Shown: piece after piece, positions 51,570 to 60,457 of the stretch
Numbering within the stretch: position 1 is the first letter of the stretch
Layout: the number at the start of each line of letters is the position of its first letter
From: Solirubrobacterales bacterium
Lineage (GTDB): Bacteria; Actinomycetota; Thermoleophilia; Solirubrobacterales; 70-9
DNA length: 64,000 nucleotides
NCBI GenBank assembly: GCA_030152805.1
Contig: JASLIG010000088.1
Coordinates: forward strand, 1-64,000
Reading direction: 5' to 3'
Position numbers and translations under genes: made by a program
Notes under the pieces: model-generated
Database searches by the model: none
Told to the model about the DNA's origin: nothing
The model's input: only the letters and a program-made list of their open reading frames with translations

Positions 51570-52499
51570 ATGCGGCGATGGGAGTCGGGGCAGGGGACGG
51601 TGGAGTGGATCGGGCTCGTGTGCGTTGTCGCGTTGCTCGTTGTGGGGCTGGCTGCCGCAGGGGTGCGCGTGCCCGGCGCCGACTTGGCGCGTGCGATCGG
51701 GTCGCGGATCCTCTGTGCGGCGGCGCTGGCGGACCGCTGCGGCGACGAACCGGTGCTGATCGCGGCGTACGGGACCGAAATCGGCGAGCTCGTGCGGCGG
51801 CACATGCCTTCGCTGCTCTTCGAGCGCGGCTCGCGGGCGGTGCCGGTCGATTTCAGGCGCTGCCGTGAGACAGCGTGCGGCGACGCCACCGAGCACGGCT
51901 ACGTCAAGCGAACGAACAGCGGCCTGCCGGTCTCGGCGTTCGTGCACGTCATCGACTGCCGGCCTGATGCGGCTGAGCGGTCCGAAGGCGAAGGCGCCGA
52001 TTGCTCGGGCCCCCGCGCCGGGAATCTCTACCTGCAGTACTGGACCTACTACGCGGACTCGGCGACCCTGCGCGACGTCCCGCTCGTCGGCGAGGAGGGC
52101 TATCACCCGGATGACTGGGAGGGGGTGCAGATCCGCATCCGTGCTGACGGTTCGGTCGAGGCGCGCGCAACATCGCACGAGGGCTTCAACCAACGCCCCG
52201 GACTCCTCGCCGGCAGGGCTTCCGACGCCGGCCTCGCGCCGCTGAAGGACGCCGAGGAAGCTCTCGGCCTGCGCGCCGCCAACGGCTGGGGACCCGAGAC
52301 CCACCTCCTGATCGTCTCCGGCGGCAGCCACGCCGGCAACACGGCCGGCATCCCAGACATCGAACGCCTCACGCCGCGAAATCGCGTCCACCTGATCCCG
52401 CTGGAGCCGATCGCGGCAACGACAAGCGCTCGCTTCGCCGTCAACCCTCCCTGGCGAAAGCGAGCCTGGCGCGATCCCGAGGCCGACGGCACCGATTGA
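51570..52499 (+). CDS. Protein with pilin-like leader and HPDDWE domain
   Basis: 309 aa. The N-terminus MRRWESGQGTVEWIGLVCVV has a short basic leader, Gly-Gln-Gly-Thr-Val-Glu, and a hydrophobic helix, as in TadE/Flp-type pseudopilins cut by prepilin peptidase. The larger exterior part has six or more cysteines and the stretch YLQYWTYYADS with HPDDWEGVQIRI (about 160-195), which resembles the Vps62-type domain. No function known. Its TGA stop lies in the palindrome 52497-52547. Confidence 0.6.
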   Translation: MRRWESGQGTVEWIGLVCVVALLVVGLAAAGVRVPGADLARAIGSRILCAAALADRCGDEPVLIAAYGTEIGELVRRHMPSLLFERGSRAVPVDFRRCRETACGDATEHGYVKRTNSGLPVSAFVHVIDCRPDAAERSEGEGADCSGPRAGNLYLQYWTYYADSATLRDVPLVGEEGYHPDDWEGVQIRIRADGSVEARATSHEGFNQRPGLLAGRASDAGLAPLKDAEEALGLRAANGWGPETHLLIVSGGSHAGNTAGIPDIERLTPRNRVHLIPLEPIAATTSARFAVNPPWRKRAWRDPEADGTD

Positions 52500-52547
52500 T
52501 CCGACGCACCTTTTACATGTCAGGCATGGAAAAAGTGCGTCGGATCA
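52497..52547. terminator. Palindrome carrying the stop codons of both convergent genes
   Basis: Arms 52497-52519 and 52525-52547 (23 nt, two mismatches) surround a 5-nt loop. The left end is the TGA of the + gene, and the right end (TCA) is the TGA of the minus-strand SDR. Inner TTTT/AAAA gives a U-rich side on both strands. Confidence 0.7.
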
Positions 52548-53312
52548 CTTCGGGGGCATTCGCAAAGCCCCGTCGAGGCGGATCGTCTCACCGTTCAGCA
52601 TCGGGTTGGCGACGATCTGGGTGACCAGGTGCGCGTACTCCTCGGGGCGGCCGAGGCGGGAGGGGAAGGGAATGCCGGCACCGAGGGCAGCGCGGGCTTC
52701 CTCGGGCAGCGCGGCGAGCAGCGGTGTATCGAACAGCCCGGGGGCGATGGTGACGACGCGGACGCCGCGCGAGGCCATGTCGCGCGCCGCCGGCAGGGTC
52801 ATGCCGACGATCCCGCCCTTCGAGGCCGCGTAGGCGACCTGGCCGATCTGGCCGTCGAAGGCGGCGATCGAGGCGGTGTTGACGCAGACGCCGCGCTCGC
52901 CCTCGGCGTCGGCCTCGTTCTCGCCCATCGCCGCGGCGGCGAGGCGCAGCACGTTGAAGGTGCCGATCAGGTTGACCTTGACCACGTTGGAGAAGAGTTC
53001 GAAGCCGTGGGGGCCGCCTTTGTGGGCGACGCGCTCGGCCCAGCCGATGCCGGCGCAGCAGACGGAGATGCGCAGGCCGTCGTCGTGAGCTGCCGCCCGC
53101 TTGACCGCCGCGGCCATTGCGGCCTCGTCGGTGACGTCGGCCTGTACGAAGGTTGCGCCCGGTCCCAGCTCGCTCGCCAGCGCCTCCCCCTTCTCGGCGT
53201 TGAGATCCGCGATCGTCACCGCCGCTCCGGCCTCGATCAGCACCCGCGCCGTCGCCTCGCCGAGTCCCGACGCCCCACCGGCAACCAGCGCGCTTGTTCC
53301 TGCAACGTTCAC
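52545..53312 (-). CDS. Short-chain dehydrogenase (3-hydroxyacyl-CoA dehydrogenase type)
   Basis: 255 aa, SDR fold. Cofactor motif [11 protein letters not shown] (about 12-22) with AD in VTIADLNAE favouring NAD, NAG replaced by CAG ([11 protein letters not shown], about 85), catalytic YAASK (about 160), and Ser in TASIAAF. This set resembles HSD17B10-type 3-hydroxyacyl-CoA dehydrogenases. Possible role in beta-oxidation. Divergent from egtB. Confidence 0.85.
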   Translation of the reverse strand: MNVAGTSALVAGGASGLGEATARVLIEAGAAVTIADLNAEKGEALASELGPGATFVQADVTDEAAMAAAVKRAAAHDDGLRISVCCAGIGWAERVAHKGGPHGFELFSNVVKVNLIGTFNVLRLAAAAMGENEADAEGERGVCVNTASIAAFDGQIGQVAYAASKGGIVGMTLPAARDMASRGVRVVTIAPGLFDTPLLAALPEEARAALGAGIPFPSRLGRPEEYAHLVTQIVANPMLNGETIRLDGALRMPPK

Positions 53313-53357
53313 AGGCGCGCCAGCTTAACTCGCTAGGGTTTTCGCATCGCCACCGAG

Positions 53358-54473
53358 GTGACCCCGAGCTCCAAGGAAGCGATCGCGGAACGCCTCGCCG
53401 AGGCGCGCCGGGTCACGTTGGAGCTGATCGAGCCGCTCGACGACGAGCAGCTCAACCGCGTCTACTCGCCGATCCTCAGCCCGCTTGCCTGGGACCTCGG
53501 GCACATCGCCAACTTCGAGGAGCTCTGGCTGGTGCAGACGATCGGGGGGCGCGAGCCGCTGCACGGTGAGCTCGGCCGCTTCTACGACGCGATCGAGAAC
53601 CCGCGCAAGACGCGCGGCGAGCTGCCGATCCTGCGCGACGCCGAGCTGCGCGCCTACCTCGCGGACGTGCGCGAGCGCACGCTCGAGGTGCTCGAAGAGG
53701 TGGATGTTGGCCCCGATGCCGAGGATCCGCTGCTGCGGGAAGGCTTCGTCTACGAGCTGCTGCTCGCGCACGAGCAGCAGCACAACGAGACGATGCTGCA
53801 GCTGCTGCAGATGGTCGAGGGCTACGTGCCGGTCGATCCCGAGCTCGGCCGGTTGCACCCCCCGGCGCCCGGCCCCGCGGCGGTCTCGATCTCCGCCGGC
53901 GAGTACGAGATCGGAGCCCCCGCGCGGGGCTTTGCCTACGACAACGAGCGTCCCCGCCACGTGGTGGAGCTCAGCGGGTTCGAAATAGATCGAACTTTGG
54001 TGACCAATGCTGCGTATCTCCAGTTCATGGAGGAGACCGGCGCTGAGCCTCCGCTCTACTGGGAGCGCGCTGGCGGCGGGGGATGGGTGCTGACGAAGAT
54101 GGGAGGTCGCGACCCGATCGACCCGGCCCATCCCGTCCTCCATGTCTCTTGGCTCCAGGCCGACGCCTTCGCCCGCTGGGCCGGCAAGCGGTTGCCGAGC
54201 GAGCAGGAGTGGGAGGCTGCCAGCGCCCAGCTCGACGGGGTCGGTCAGGCCTGGGAATGGACCGCATCCGACTTCCTCCCCTACCCGGGTTTCGAGGCCT
54301 TCCCCTACCGGGAGTACTCAGAGGTCTTCTTCGGCGATACGTACAAGGTGCTGCGCGGCTTCTCCTGGGCGACGGACCGCAACGTCGCTCGCCCCAGCTT
54401 CCGCAACTGGGACCTGCGCCAGCGCCAGCAGATCTTCAGCGGAATCCGTTGCGCAAGAGACGACGCGTCATGA
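53358..54473 (+). CDS. egtB: Ergothioneine sulfoxide synthase EgtB, short variant
   Basis: 371-aa iron enzyme that joins hercynine to a sulfur donor (gamma-glutamylcysteine or cysteine) with oxygen. DinB-like N-terminal half with iron ligands His 49 (LGHIANFEE) and the HEQQHNET motif (His 138, His 142). The C-terminal FGE-sulfatase half ends FRNWDLRQRQQIFSGIRCAR. Compared with typical EgtB (~430 aa), the loop between LPSEQEWEAAS and WEWTASDF is missing about 30-40 residues, with no frameshift. A -10-like TAGGGT is at 53334-53339. Overlaps egtD by 4 nt. Confidence 0.88.
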   Translation: MTPSSKEAIAERLAEARRVTLELIEPLDDEQLNRVYSPILSPLAWDLGHIANFEELWLVQTIGGREPLHGELGRFYDAIENPRKTRGELPILRDAELRAYLADVRERTLEVLEEVDVGPDAEDPLLREGFVYELLLAHEQQHNETMLQLLQMVEGYVPVDPELGRLHPPAPGPAAVSISAGEYEIGAPARGFAYDNERPRHVVELSGFEIDRTLVTNAAYLQFMEETGAEPPLYWERAGGGGWVLTKMGGRDPIDPAHPVLHVSWLQADAFARWAGKRLPSEQEWEAASAQLDGVGQAWEWTASDFLPYPGFEAFPYREYSEVFFGDTYKVLRGFSWATDRNVARPSFRNWDLRQRQQIFSGIRCARDDAS

Positions 54474-55438
54474 TCGCGATCGAAGTCCACCTCGACGCCG
54501 ACACGGCCGCGACGATGGCGCTCGACGTCCGCGAAGGCCTCTCGGTGGAGCCCAAGGAGCTGGCCCCCAAGTACTTCTACGACGAGCGTGGCTCGCAGCT
54601 CTTCGAGCAGATCACCGAACTGGACGAGTACTACCCGACCCGCGCGGAGCGGGTGATCCTCGCCCAGCGCTCCACCGAGATCGTGGCCGCTGCGGGCGAG
54701 CCTCGGTCGCTAGTCGAGCTCGGCTCCGGCTCGGCCGCGAAGACGCGCCACCTGCTCGATGCGATGCGCGACGCGGGCTGCCTGCAGACCTACGTGCCGG
54801 TCGACATCTCCGAGGAGATCACGCACGAAACCGCGAGGCTGCTGGTTGAGGAGTACCCCGGGCTGGCGGTCCGCGGCCTCGTCTGCGATTTCGAGCACCA
54901 CCTCGAGCGCATCCCCGATGGCGACGGCGGGCGCCTGATCGCCTTTCTCGGTGGCACGATCGGCAATCTCTATCCCGACGCGAGGCGCGAGTTCCTCGCT
55001 CGGCTTGGGAACCTGATGGGGCCGCGGGACCGGCTGCTGCTGGGCACCGACCTGGTCAAGGACTCCGCTCGGCTCGAGGCCGCGTACAACGACGCCGCCG
55101 GCATCACCGCCGAGTTCAACAAGAACGTCCTCGCGGTGCTCAACCGCGAGCTCGGCGCCGACTTCGATCTGGACGCCTTCGAGCATGTCGCCCGCTACGA
55201 CGAGGACGAGGCGCGCATGGACATCCGCCTCCGCTCGCTCGCCGATCAGACGGTTTGGCTCGCGCAGCTCGACCTCGCGATCGAGTTCGCTGACGAGGAG
55301 GAGATGCGCACCGAGATCTCGGCCAAGTTCACGCGCGAGCGGCTGCGCGACGTATACGACGGCGCCGGGCTGGAAATGAGCGGCTGGTTCACCGACGCCG
55401 ACGGCGACTACGCCCTCAGCCTGGCGCGGCTTCCATAG
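54470..55438 (+). CDS. egtD: Histidine N-alpha-methyltransferase EgtD
   Basis: 322 aa, SAM-dependent enzyme converting histidine to hercynine, the first step of ergothioneine synthesis. KYFYDERGSQLFEQITELDE (about 28-47, listed as the family signature), SAM motif LVELGSGSAAKTRHLL (about 80-95), FLGGTIGNLYP (about 158), and LLLGTDLVKD (about 185). It forms an operon with egtB; egtA, egtC and egtE are not nearby, as in bacteria that use a reduced pathway. Confidence 0.93.
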   Translation: MIAIEVHLDADTAATMALDVREGLSVEPKELAPKYFYDERGSQLFEQITELDEYYPTRAERVILAQRSTEIVAAAGEPRSLVELGSGSAAKTRHLLDAMRDAGCLQTYVPVDISEEITHETARLLVEEYPGLAVRGLVCDFEHHLERIPDGDGGRLIAFLGGTIGNLYPDARREFLARLGNLMGPRDRLLLGTDLVKDSARLEAAYNDAAGITAEFNKNVLAVLNRELGADFDLDAFEHVARYDEDEARMDIRLRSLADQTVWLAQLDLAIEFADEEEMRTEISAKFTRERLRDVYDGAGLEMSGWFTDADGDYALSLARLP

Positions 55439-55474
55439 CCCAGCCGGAGCCGCCGGGTACCGGCAGGTCGATCG

Positions 55475-55984
55475 TCAGTGGCCACTCCTATGAGTGAGGC
55501 CGTCCAGCACGACCTCGATCGGCGAGCGCCGTTTGGCACTGTTTGCCTGCTCGCGGTTCTTGCGCAGCTCGCCCGCCAGCTGACCGACGTCCATGCCGAA
55601 CTGACCGACGTCGCGGGCCGCCCTGGCGAGATCCTGCGAACGGATCTTTACCTTGGGCCTACGCATCGCCTTCGACTTGCGCCCGGCGCGAACGCCCAGC
55701 GCAAGCCCACCAGCCGCTCCTGCAACCGCGGCGCCGCCTGCAAGCAGCGGCGTCTTCGCTTTGGTGGCCGCCCGGCCAACGCTGTGCCCGGCATCGCTCA
55801 CGGTCCTGCCGGTCTGCTTGGCCGTTCTCTCGACTGCTTTGCGGGCGCTGTCGGTGTGGCCACTGCCGTTGCTTTTCCGTTGCCGCGGCCTTGCCGCACG
55901 CGATTTCCGTGCTTTGTGCGGTTTGCTACTCGTTTTGCGTTTGGCATCGCTCGTATTCAACGAGCGCGTTTTCGTTTGAGCCAT
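55475..55984 (-). CDS. Basic protein with histone H1-like N-terminus and glycine-zipper segment
   Basis: 169 aa from ATG 55984, which has GGAGGG before it. The first 55 residues are rich in Lys, Arg, Ser (KPHKARKSRAARPRQRKS), like bacterial histone-like tails. A small-residue hydrophobic segment (GGAAVAGAAGGLALGVRAG, about 87-105) follows, then a basic helix. No family recognised. It could bind DNA or RNA near the membrane, which is speculation. Confidence 0.65.
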   Translation of the reverse strand: MAQTKTRSLNTSDAKRKTSSKPHKARKSRAARPRQRKSNGSGHTDSARKAVERTAKQTGRTVSDAGHSVGRAATKAKTPLLAGGAAVAGAAGGLALGVRAGRKSKAMRRPKVKIRSQDLARAARDVGQFGMDVGQLAGELRKNREQANSAKRRSPIEVVLDGLTHRSGH

Positions 55985-56051
55985 CGTTCCCTCCAGTCGT
56001 CCTCCCAATGGCCTGCCGAAACCCCCAGCTACCCAAGGAGACGGCGGCTAA

Positions 56052-56987
56052 TCAGGCGGGCGCCAGGGCGTCGATCAGCTCGCCGAGCTTGTCGGGCGTG
56101 GTGATCGGGGTGAGGATCGGCAGGGTGATGCCGCCCTCGACGAAAGCGTCGATCCGCTCCCGCATCTGCTCCGGCGAGCCGAAGACGAACATCTCCTCGA
56201 TCAGCTCCCAGGGTGCCGCCGCCGCGGCGGCCTGGCGGTCGCCGGACTGCCAGGCGCTGAGCATCGGCTCGATCTGCTCGCCGTAGCCGAGCCAGCGGTA
56301 GAAGGCGGCGTAGACCGGGACGGTGATGTAGGAGGAGAACATGAAGCGGGCCAGCGGCTCGACGGCCTCGCGCTCGCCGGGAATGCAGAAGAAGCGGCAG
56401 AGCAGCTCGAAGCCGTCCGGGGCGCCGTCGAGCTGCGCGGTGACCTTGGGCAGCCCGCCCAACGGCAGGAAGTTGGTGAAAGCGCCGTCGCCCTGTTCGA
56501 CGGCGAGCTCGAGCATCTTGCCGCGCAGGGCGGCGAGCACGATCGGCACGCGCTCAGCAGGCGCGCTCTCGAGCTTGAAGCCGCTCTCGGTTCGCTCCCC
56601 GGCCAGCGCCGTGCGCAGGAATCCGAGCGTCTCGCGGACCTTGCTCAGCGGCCGCTCGAAGGGGATGCCGTTCCAGCCTTCGACGATGCGGTCTGAGGAG
56701 GAGCCGATGCCGAGGACGAAGCGCCCGTCCGAGGCGGAGGAGAGCGCCGCTGCCTCCTGCGCCAGCAGCGCCGGCCCGCGCTGGAAGACGCCGACGATGC
56801 CGGTCCCCAGGCGTGCCCGCTCCGTCCAGGCCGCGCTTAGCGCCAGCGGGGTGAAGCCGTCGGGACCGTTGGTCTCGCCACTCCAGAGATCGGTGTAGCC
56901 GGCCGTCTCGGCACGCTTGACCAGATCCTCATGAGCCGCCAGCGAGAGGCCGGGCAGCGGCAATGTCAAGCCCCAGCGTTGGGTCAC
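56052..56987 (-). CDS. F420-dependent LLM-class oxidoreductase (second)
   Basis: 311 aa, luciferase-like TIM barrel. RAETAGYTDLWSGETNGPDGF near the start, RLGTGIVGVFQRGPALLAQEA (listed about 58-78), SDGRFVLGIGSSSDRIVEGWNG (listed about 84-105), and C-terminal FGSPEQMRERIDAFVEGG. Likely F420-linked. Divergent from glpX. Confidence 0.85.
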   Translation of the reverse strand: MTQRWGLTLPLPGLSLAAHEDLVKRAETAGYTDLWSGETNGPDGFTPLALSAAWTERARLGTGIVGVFQRGPALLAQEAAALSSASDGRFVLGIGSSSDRIVEGWNGIPFERPLSKVRETLGFLRTALAGERTESGFKLESAPAERVPIVLAALRGKMLELAVEQGDGAFTNFLPLGGLPKVTAQLDGAPDGFELLCRFFCIPGEREAVEPLARFMFSSYITVPVYAAFYRWLGYGEQIEPMLSAWQSGDRQAAAAAAPWELIEEMFVFGSPEQMRERIDAFVEGGITLPILTPITTPDKLGELIDALAPA

Positions 56988-57032
56988 CGGCCGACCCTAT
57001 AGCCTGCCGCTCCGATGGGGGAGACCTCGCCA

Positions 57033-58013
57033 ATGAAGCCCGATCGGAACCTTGCGCTGGAGCTCGTGCGCGTCACCGAGGCGGCGGCGCTGTCCGCCGC
57101 TCGCTGGGTCGGCCGGGGAGACAAGATCGCCGCCGACCAGGCGGCGGTCGACGCGATGCGCTTCGTGCTCGACTCGGTCTCGATGGAAGGCGTCGTGGTG
57201 ATCGGCGAGGGGGAGAAGGACGAGGCGCCGATGCTCTACAACGGCGAGCAGATCGGCGATGGCAGCCCCCCGGTGGTCGACATCGCGGTCGACCCGCTCG
57301 AGGGGACGCGCCTTTGCGCCCTCGGCATGCCCAGCGCCCTCGCCGTGATCGCCCTCGCCGAGCGCGGCACGATGTTCGACCCGGGCCCCTGCGTCTACAT
57401 GGAGAAGATCGCCGGCGGCGAGGAAATCGCCGACCTGCTCGACCTCGACCGCCCGCTGGTCGAGACGATGGGGCTGATCGCCGAGCGCAGGGGCGGCAGC
57501 GTCGGCGACGTCACCGTCGTCATGCTCGACCGGCCGCGCCACGAGGAGGCGATGCGACAAGTCCGCGACGCCGGCGGTCGCATCCGCCTGATCACCGACG
57601 GCGACGTCTCCGCCGCCCTGCTCGCGGTGAGCGACCGCTCGCCGGTCGACTTGCTCTGGGGCATCGGCGGCACGCCCGAGGGTGTCCTCTCCGCAGCGGC
57701 GCTGAAGTCGATGGGCGGCCAGCTGCTCGGCCGGCTCTGGCCCCGCAACGACGAGGAGCGCAAGGCCGCCCTCGACGCGGGCTATGACCTCGATCGCGTT
57801 CTCACCGCCAACGATCTCTGCTCTGGCGAGGACGTCTTCTTCTCCGCCACCGGCGTAACCGACGGCGACGTCCTGCAGGGAGTTCGCTATAGCGGCCCTG
57901 GCGCGACGACCGAATCGCTGGTGATGCGCTCCCGCTCGGGCACCGTGCGCCGCGTCCACGCCCGCCATGATCGCGCCAAGCTGCGCACGATTATCGGCGA
58001 GCGCTACGGCTGA
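57033..58013 (+). CDS. glpX: Class II fructose-1,6-bisphosphatase GlpX
   Basis: 326 aa from ATG 57033, which has GGGGGAG about 8 nt upstream (an ATG at 57015 is also in frame). Metal-dependent phosphatase of gluconeogenesis. [15 protein letters not shown] (about 55-69), VDPLEGTRL (about 88-96), [11 protein letters not shown] (about 187), and [21 protein letters not shown] (listed about 211-231) are family signatures. Convergent with a TetR gene, overlapping by 10 nt. Confidence 0.93.
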   Translation: MKPDRNLALELVRVTEAAALSAARWVGRGDKIAADQAAVDAMRFVLDSVSMEGVVVIGEGEKDEAPMLYNGEQIGDGSPPVVDIAVDPLEGTRLCALGMPSALAVIALAERGTMFDPGPCVYMEKIAGGEEIADLLDLDRPLVETMGLIAERRGGSVGDVTVVMLDRPRHEEAMRQVRDAGGRIRLITDGDVSAALLAVSDRSPVDLLWGIGGTPEGVLSAAALKSMGGQLLGRLWPRNDEERKAALDAGYDLDRVLTANDLCSGEDVFFSATGVTDGDVLQGVRYSGPGATTESLVMRSRSGTVRRVHARHDRAKLRTIIGERYG

Positions 58014-58762
58014 GTCGCGGTCCTCGCGCCGCTGGCCTTGGCAACTTCGTTTTCCGCTGCCTCGCGCTCCCCGGCGGCGGCCTCTTCGCCGATGTAAGGC
58101 AAGAGGACCTCGAAGGTGAGCTGGGGCAGTAAGGCCGGCAGATTGGCGCTGTTGCCGAGCGCGACCTCCTCGTAGACAGCGGCAAAAACCGCGGCGCTCG
58201 CGAGGCCAGCCAGGTTGGGCAGGTAGGGCGTGCGCTCAACCCCGTCGTCGCCGTCGTCGAGCATGGCGGTGAAGCGCTCAAACGTTTCGTGGAAGCGGGC
58301 ACCCGCGATCGGGCCGACCGTGCCCATCTCGATCATCATCACGCGAGCGATTTCGGGGTTGGTGGCGAACCAGTCGAGCATCGTGCCGAGCGCCCCGCGA
58401 ACGCGGTCCGGCCAGCTTCCCGGCCGCTCGTAGGCCTCGCCCACACGAGCCTCGAGGTCGCCGAGCAGGGCGTCGTTGGCGGCGACGAAGCAGTCCCGCT
58501 TGTCTTTGAAATGCCGGTAGAAGGTCTCGCGGCCAACCCCTGCTTCCCGGAGGATGTCGGCGACGGAGCTCGCCCGGTAGCCCTTGCTCGCGGTTACCCG
58601 GATCACGGCCGCGAGCAGGCGCTCCTGCTGCGACTGGGCGACCAGCTCGCGCGAGAGGCCGTGGCGCCCGCGCGGCAGCTTCCAAAGATGCAGGTCTTGG
58701 GGCGGCTCGCCGCCCCCGTTGCGCCCGGCGCCCGGCGACTCGTCACCGAGTTTCTCGCTCAT
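58004..58762 (-). CDS. TetR-family regulator 1
   Basis: 252 aa from ATG 58762. Helix-turn-helix [25 protein letters not shown] (listed about 64-88). The C-terminal ligand domain ends [20 protein letters not shown], nearly the same pattern as TetR 2. The start overlaps the TetR 2 stop by 4 nt, so the two are one operon. The open frame extends upstream to 59527 but that part overlaps TetR 2. Confidence 0.85.
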   Translation of the reverse strand: MSEKLGDESPGAGRNGGGEPPQDLHLWKLPRGRHGLSRELVAQSQQERLLAAVIRVTASKGYRASSVADILREAGVGRETFYRHFKDKRDCFVAANDALLGDLEARVGEAYERPGSWPDRVRGALGTMLDWFATNPEIARVMMIEMGTVGPIAGARFHETFERFTAMLDDGDDGVERTPYLPNLAGLASAAVFAAVYEEVALGNSANLPALLPQLTFEVLLPYIGEEAAAGEREAAENEVAKASGARTATQP

Positions 58763-59445
58763 CGTGCGGCTTTGGCCCCTGCCAGGGCGCTGTCCTGCCC
58801 GACGTAGGGGAGCAGCGCGAGGTAGACGAGCTCGGGCAACAGGGCCGGTAGCCGCTCGACCGCGCCGGCGGCGATGTAGTTGGCGAGCAGGACCTTGGCG
58901 CGGCCGAAGGCAATCTTGGGATCGGCGCCGGCGGCGCGGGCATCGTCCGCGTCGTTCAGTTCCGCGGCCAGGGCGGCGGTGGCGAGCCGGCGATAGCCGC
59001 GCACGATCTCCGGATTCACGCTGGGTGCCTCGAGCAGGAGCAGCTTGGCGTGCGCGGGTTTGGCCGCCAGCCGCTCGAGCACAGCCGCGATCGCCGTCCG
59101 GATTTCCTCCACCTTCGTACCGTCGCCGGCCGCGCGTGCGGCCGCGGCAGCGACCTGCAGCTCCGCCAGGAAGTCGTCCGCGGCCGCTGAGAAGCAGTCC
59201 ACCTTGTTCGGAAAGTGCTTGTAGAAGGTCGCGCGCGAAATTGCGGCATGGGCGACGATGTCCGCGATCGTCGTCAAGGCAAAGGTCTTCTCGTCGCAGC
59301 TCTTCACCATCGCCTCCAGAATGCGCTCGCGCTGCGCGCGGGCGGCGATGTCCCAGGGAATACTGGGCGTGAGCACGCCGGGTCGTTCCGCCGTCAAGCG
59401 GGGCTGCTGACCCGGCTCCCCCTCTTGAGAACTGCTCGCGCCCAC
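58759..59445 (-). CDS. TetR-family regulator 2
   Basis: 228 aa, GTG start. DNA-binding part LTTIADIVAHAAISRATFYKHFPNK (listed about 57-81), and C-terminal LPALLPELVYLALLPYVGQD. First gene of the two-regulator operon, divergent from TetR 3 across a 283-bp AT-rich spacer. Confidence 0.85.
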   Translation of the reverse strand: MGASSSQEGEPGQQPRLTAERPGVLTPSIPWDIAARAQRERILEAMVKSCDEKTFALTTIADIVAHAAISRATFYKHFPNKVDCFSAAADDFLAELQVAAAAARAAGDGTKVEEIRTAIAAVLERLAAKPAHAKLLLLEAPSVNPEIVRGYRRLATAALAAELNDADDARAAGADPKIAFGRAKVLLANYIAAGAVERLPALLPELVYLALLPYVGQDSALAGAKAAR

Positions 59446-59728
59446 TGACGCCCGCCTTCTTGGTGTTGTCGAAGACTTCGACGTTCCGGCGGAGGCGTGA
59501 ACGCCTTGCCGGCCGCGTCGTCATCACCCACCAACAGGGCGGCTGCCGGCCGCGAGGATGCCCGTCGCGATCGGCTGCCTGGCACTTACCCGCGTCGCGG
59601 CCTGTCGAAGACGCCCACTGCGGAACGTCGGCATTCCTTAGCGGCGCGGGGGCTGGGTTGCGGTTTTTCTAGCATAAAACTGTTCTGTTCTTTGTTAGAA
59701 TCTGTTCGTACCAAAATTTGAAACCGCC
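59446..59728. promoter_or_regulatory. Intergenic region between divergent TetR genes
   Basis: 283 bp without a gene. The right part (59660-59720) is AT-rich: three CTGTTC hexamers (59680, 59685, 59702), a -10-like TAGAAT (59696-59701) for the + gene, and AGCATA (59671-59676, reading TATGCT on the minus strand) for the - gene. GTCGAAGACTTCGAC (59468-59482) is a perfect 15-bp palindrome near the minus-strand start. These are plausible operators. Confidence 0.4.
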
Positions 59729-60457
59729 TTGGAAAGCCCAAAACGAACCAAAAGACGGGGGCGTCTCCCGCGTGGACCGCATGCGATCTCCGCCGACGAG
59801 GTCGCGGCCGATCAGCGCCGTCGCATGCTCGAGGCGCTGCCCCGGGCGGTCGCCGACCACGGCTATGGCCGCACCACCGTCGAGCACATCGTCAAGCTGA
59901 GCCAGGTTCGCCGCAACTCCTTCTACGAGCAGTTCGAGGACAAGCAGGACTGCTTTCGGATCGTCTACGAGCTGGCCCAGGAGCGCCTGCTCGGCGTGCT
60001 CACCTACCGCTGCTACACGCGAGATCACGCGGCGGAGCGCGTGGGCGCCGCGCTCGGCGCAGGACTCGAGTTCCTCGGCGGAAGCCCCGACACCGCTCGC
60101 CTACTGGTCGTCGAGGCACCCGCCGCGGGCCAGGAGATCGCCGTCCGCCACCATCAATGGCTGGATCGCTACGGTCGCATGCTGCGGCTGGCCGCCGTCG
60201 GTCGCCACGAGCCACCGCCGCCGTCCGCGGCGGTCGAGCCCGCGGTCGTGGGCGGGATTGCCTCCCGCATCAGGCAGGTCGTGCTTGCCGGCAACGCGCG
60301 GGAGCTGCCGCGCCTGAAACCCGAGCTGGTCCAGTTCGCGCTCTCCTTCTACGGCAGGCGCGGGGTGCCTTCCGACGCGCCCCGGGCTGGAGGAGACGGC
60401 GAGGACTTGCCGCAGCCGCAGTCTTCCGAGCCCCCGTCGGTGCTGGAGCCCGTGTAG
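59729..60457 (+). CDS. TetR-family regulator 3
   Basis: 242 aa, TTG start. The N-terminus is basic (KRTKRRGRLPRG), DNA-binding part TTVEHIVKLSQVRRNSFYEQF (listed about 49-69), and the C-terminus resembles regulators 1 and 2 (LPRLKPELVQFALSFYG). The last 109 nt overlap the convergent BrkB gene. The TTG start has no strong ribosome site, so the true start is uncertain. Confidence 0.75.
   Translation: MESPKRTKRRGRLPRGPHAISADEVAADQRRRMLEALPRAVADHGYGRTTVEHIVKLSQVRRNSFYEQFEDKQDCFRIVYELAQERLLGVLTYRCYTRDHAAERVGAALGAGLEFLGGSPDTARLLVVEAPAAGQEIAVRHHQWLDRYGRMLRLAAVGRHEPPPPSAAVEPAVVGGIASRIRQVVLAGNARELPRLKPELVQFALSFYGRRGVPSDAPRAGGDGEDLPQPQSSEPPSVLEPV

Noticed and set aside
53346..53357. ATC as a leaderless start codon for egtB
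   Set aside because: TAGGGT (53334-53339) ends 6 nt before an in-frame ATC, which fits the spacing rule, but ATC starts are very rare and the GTG at 53358 is adequate.
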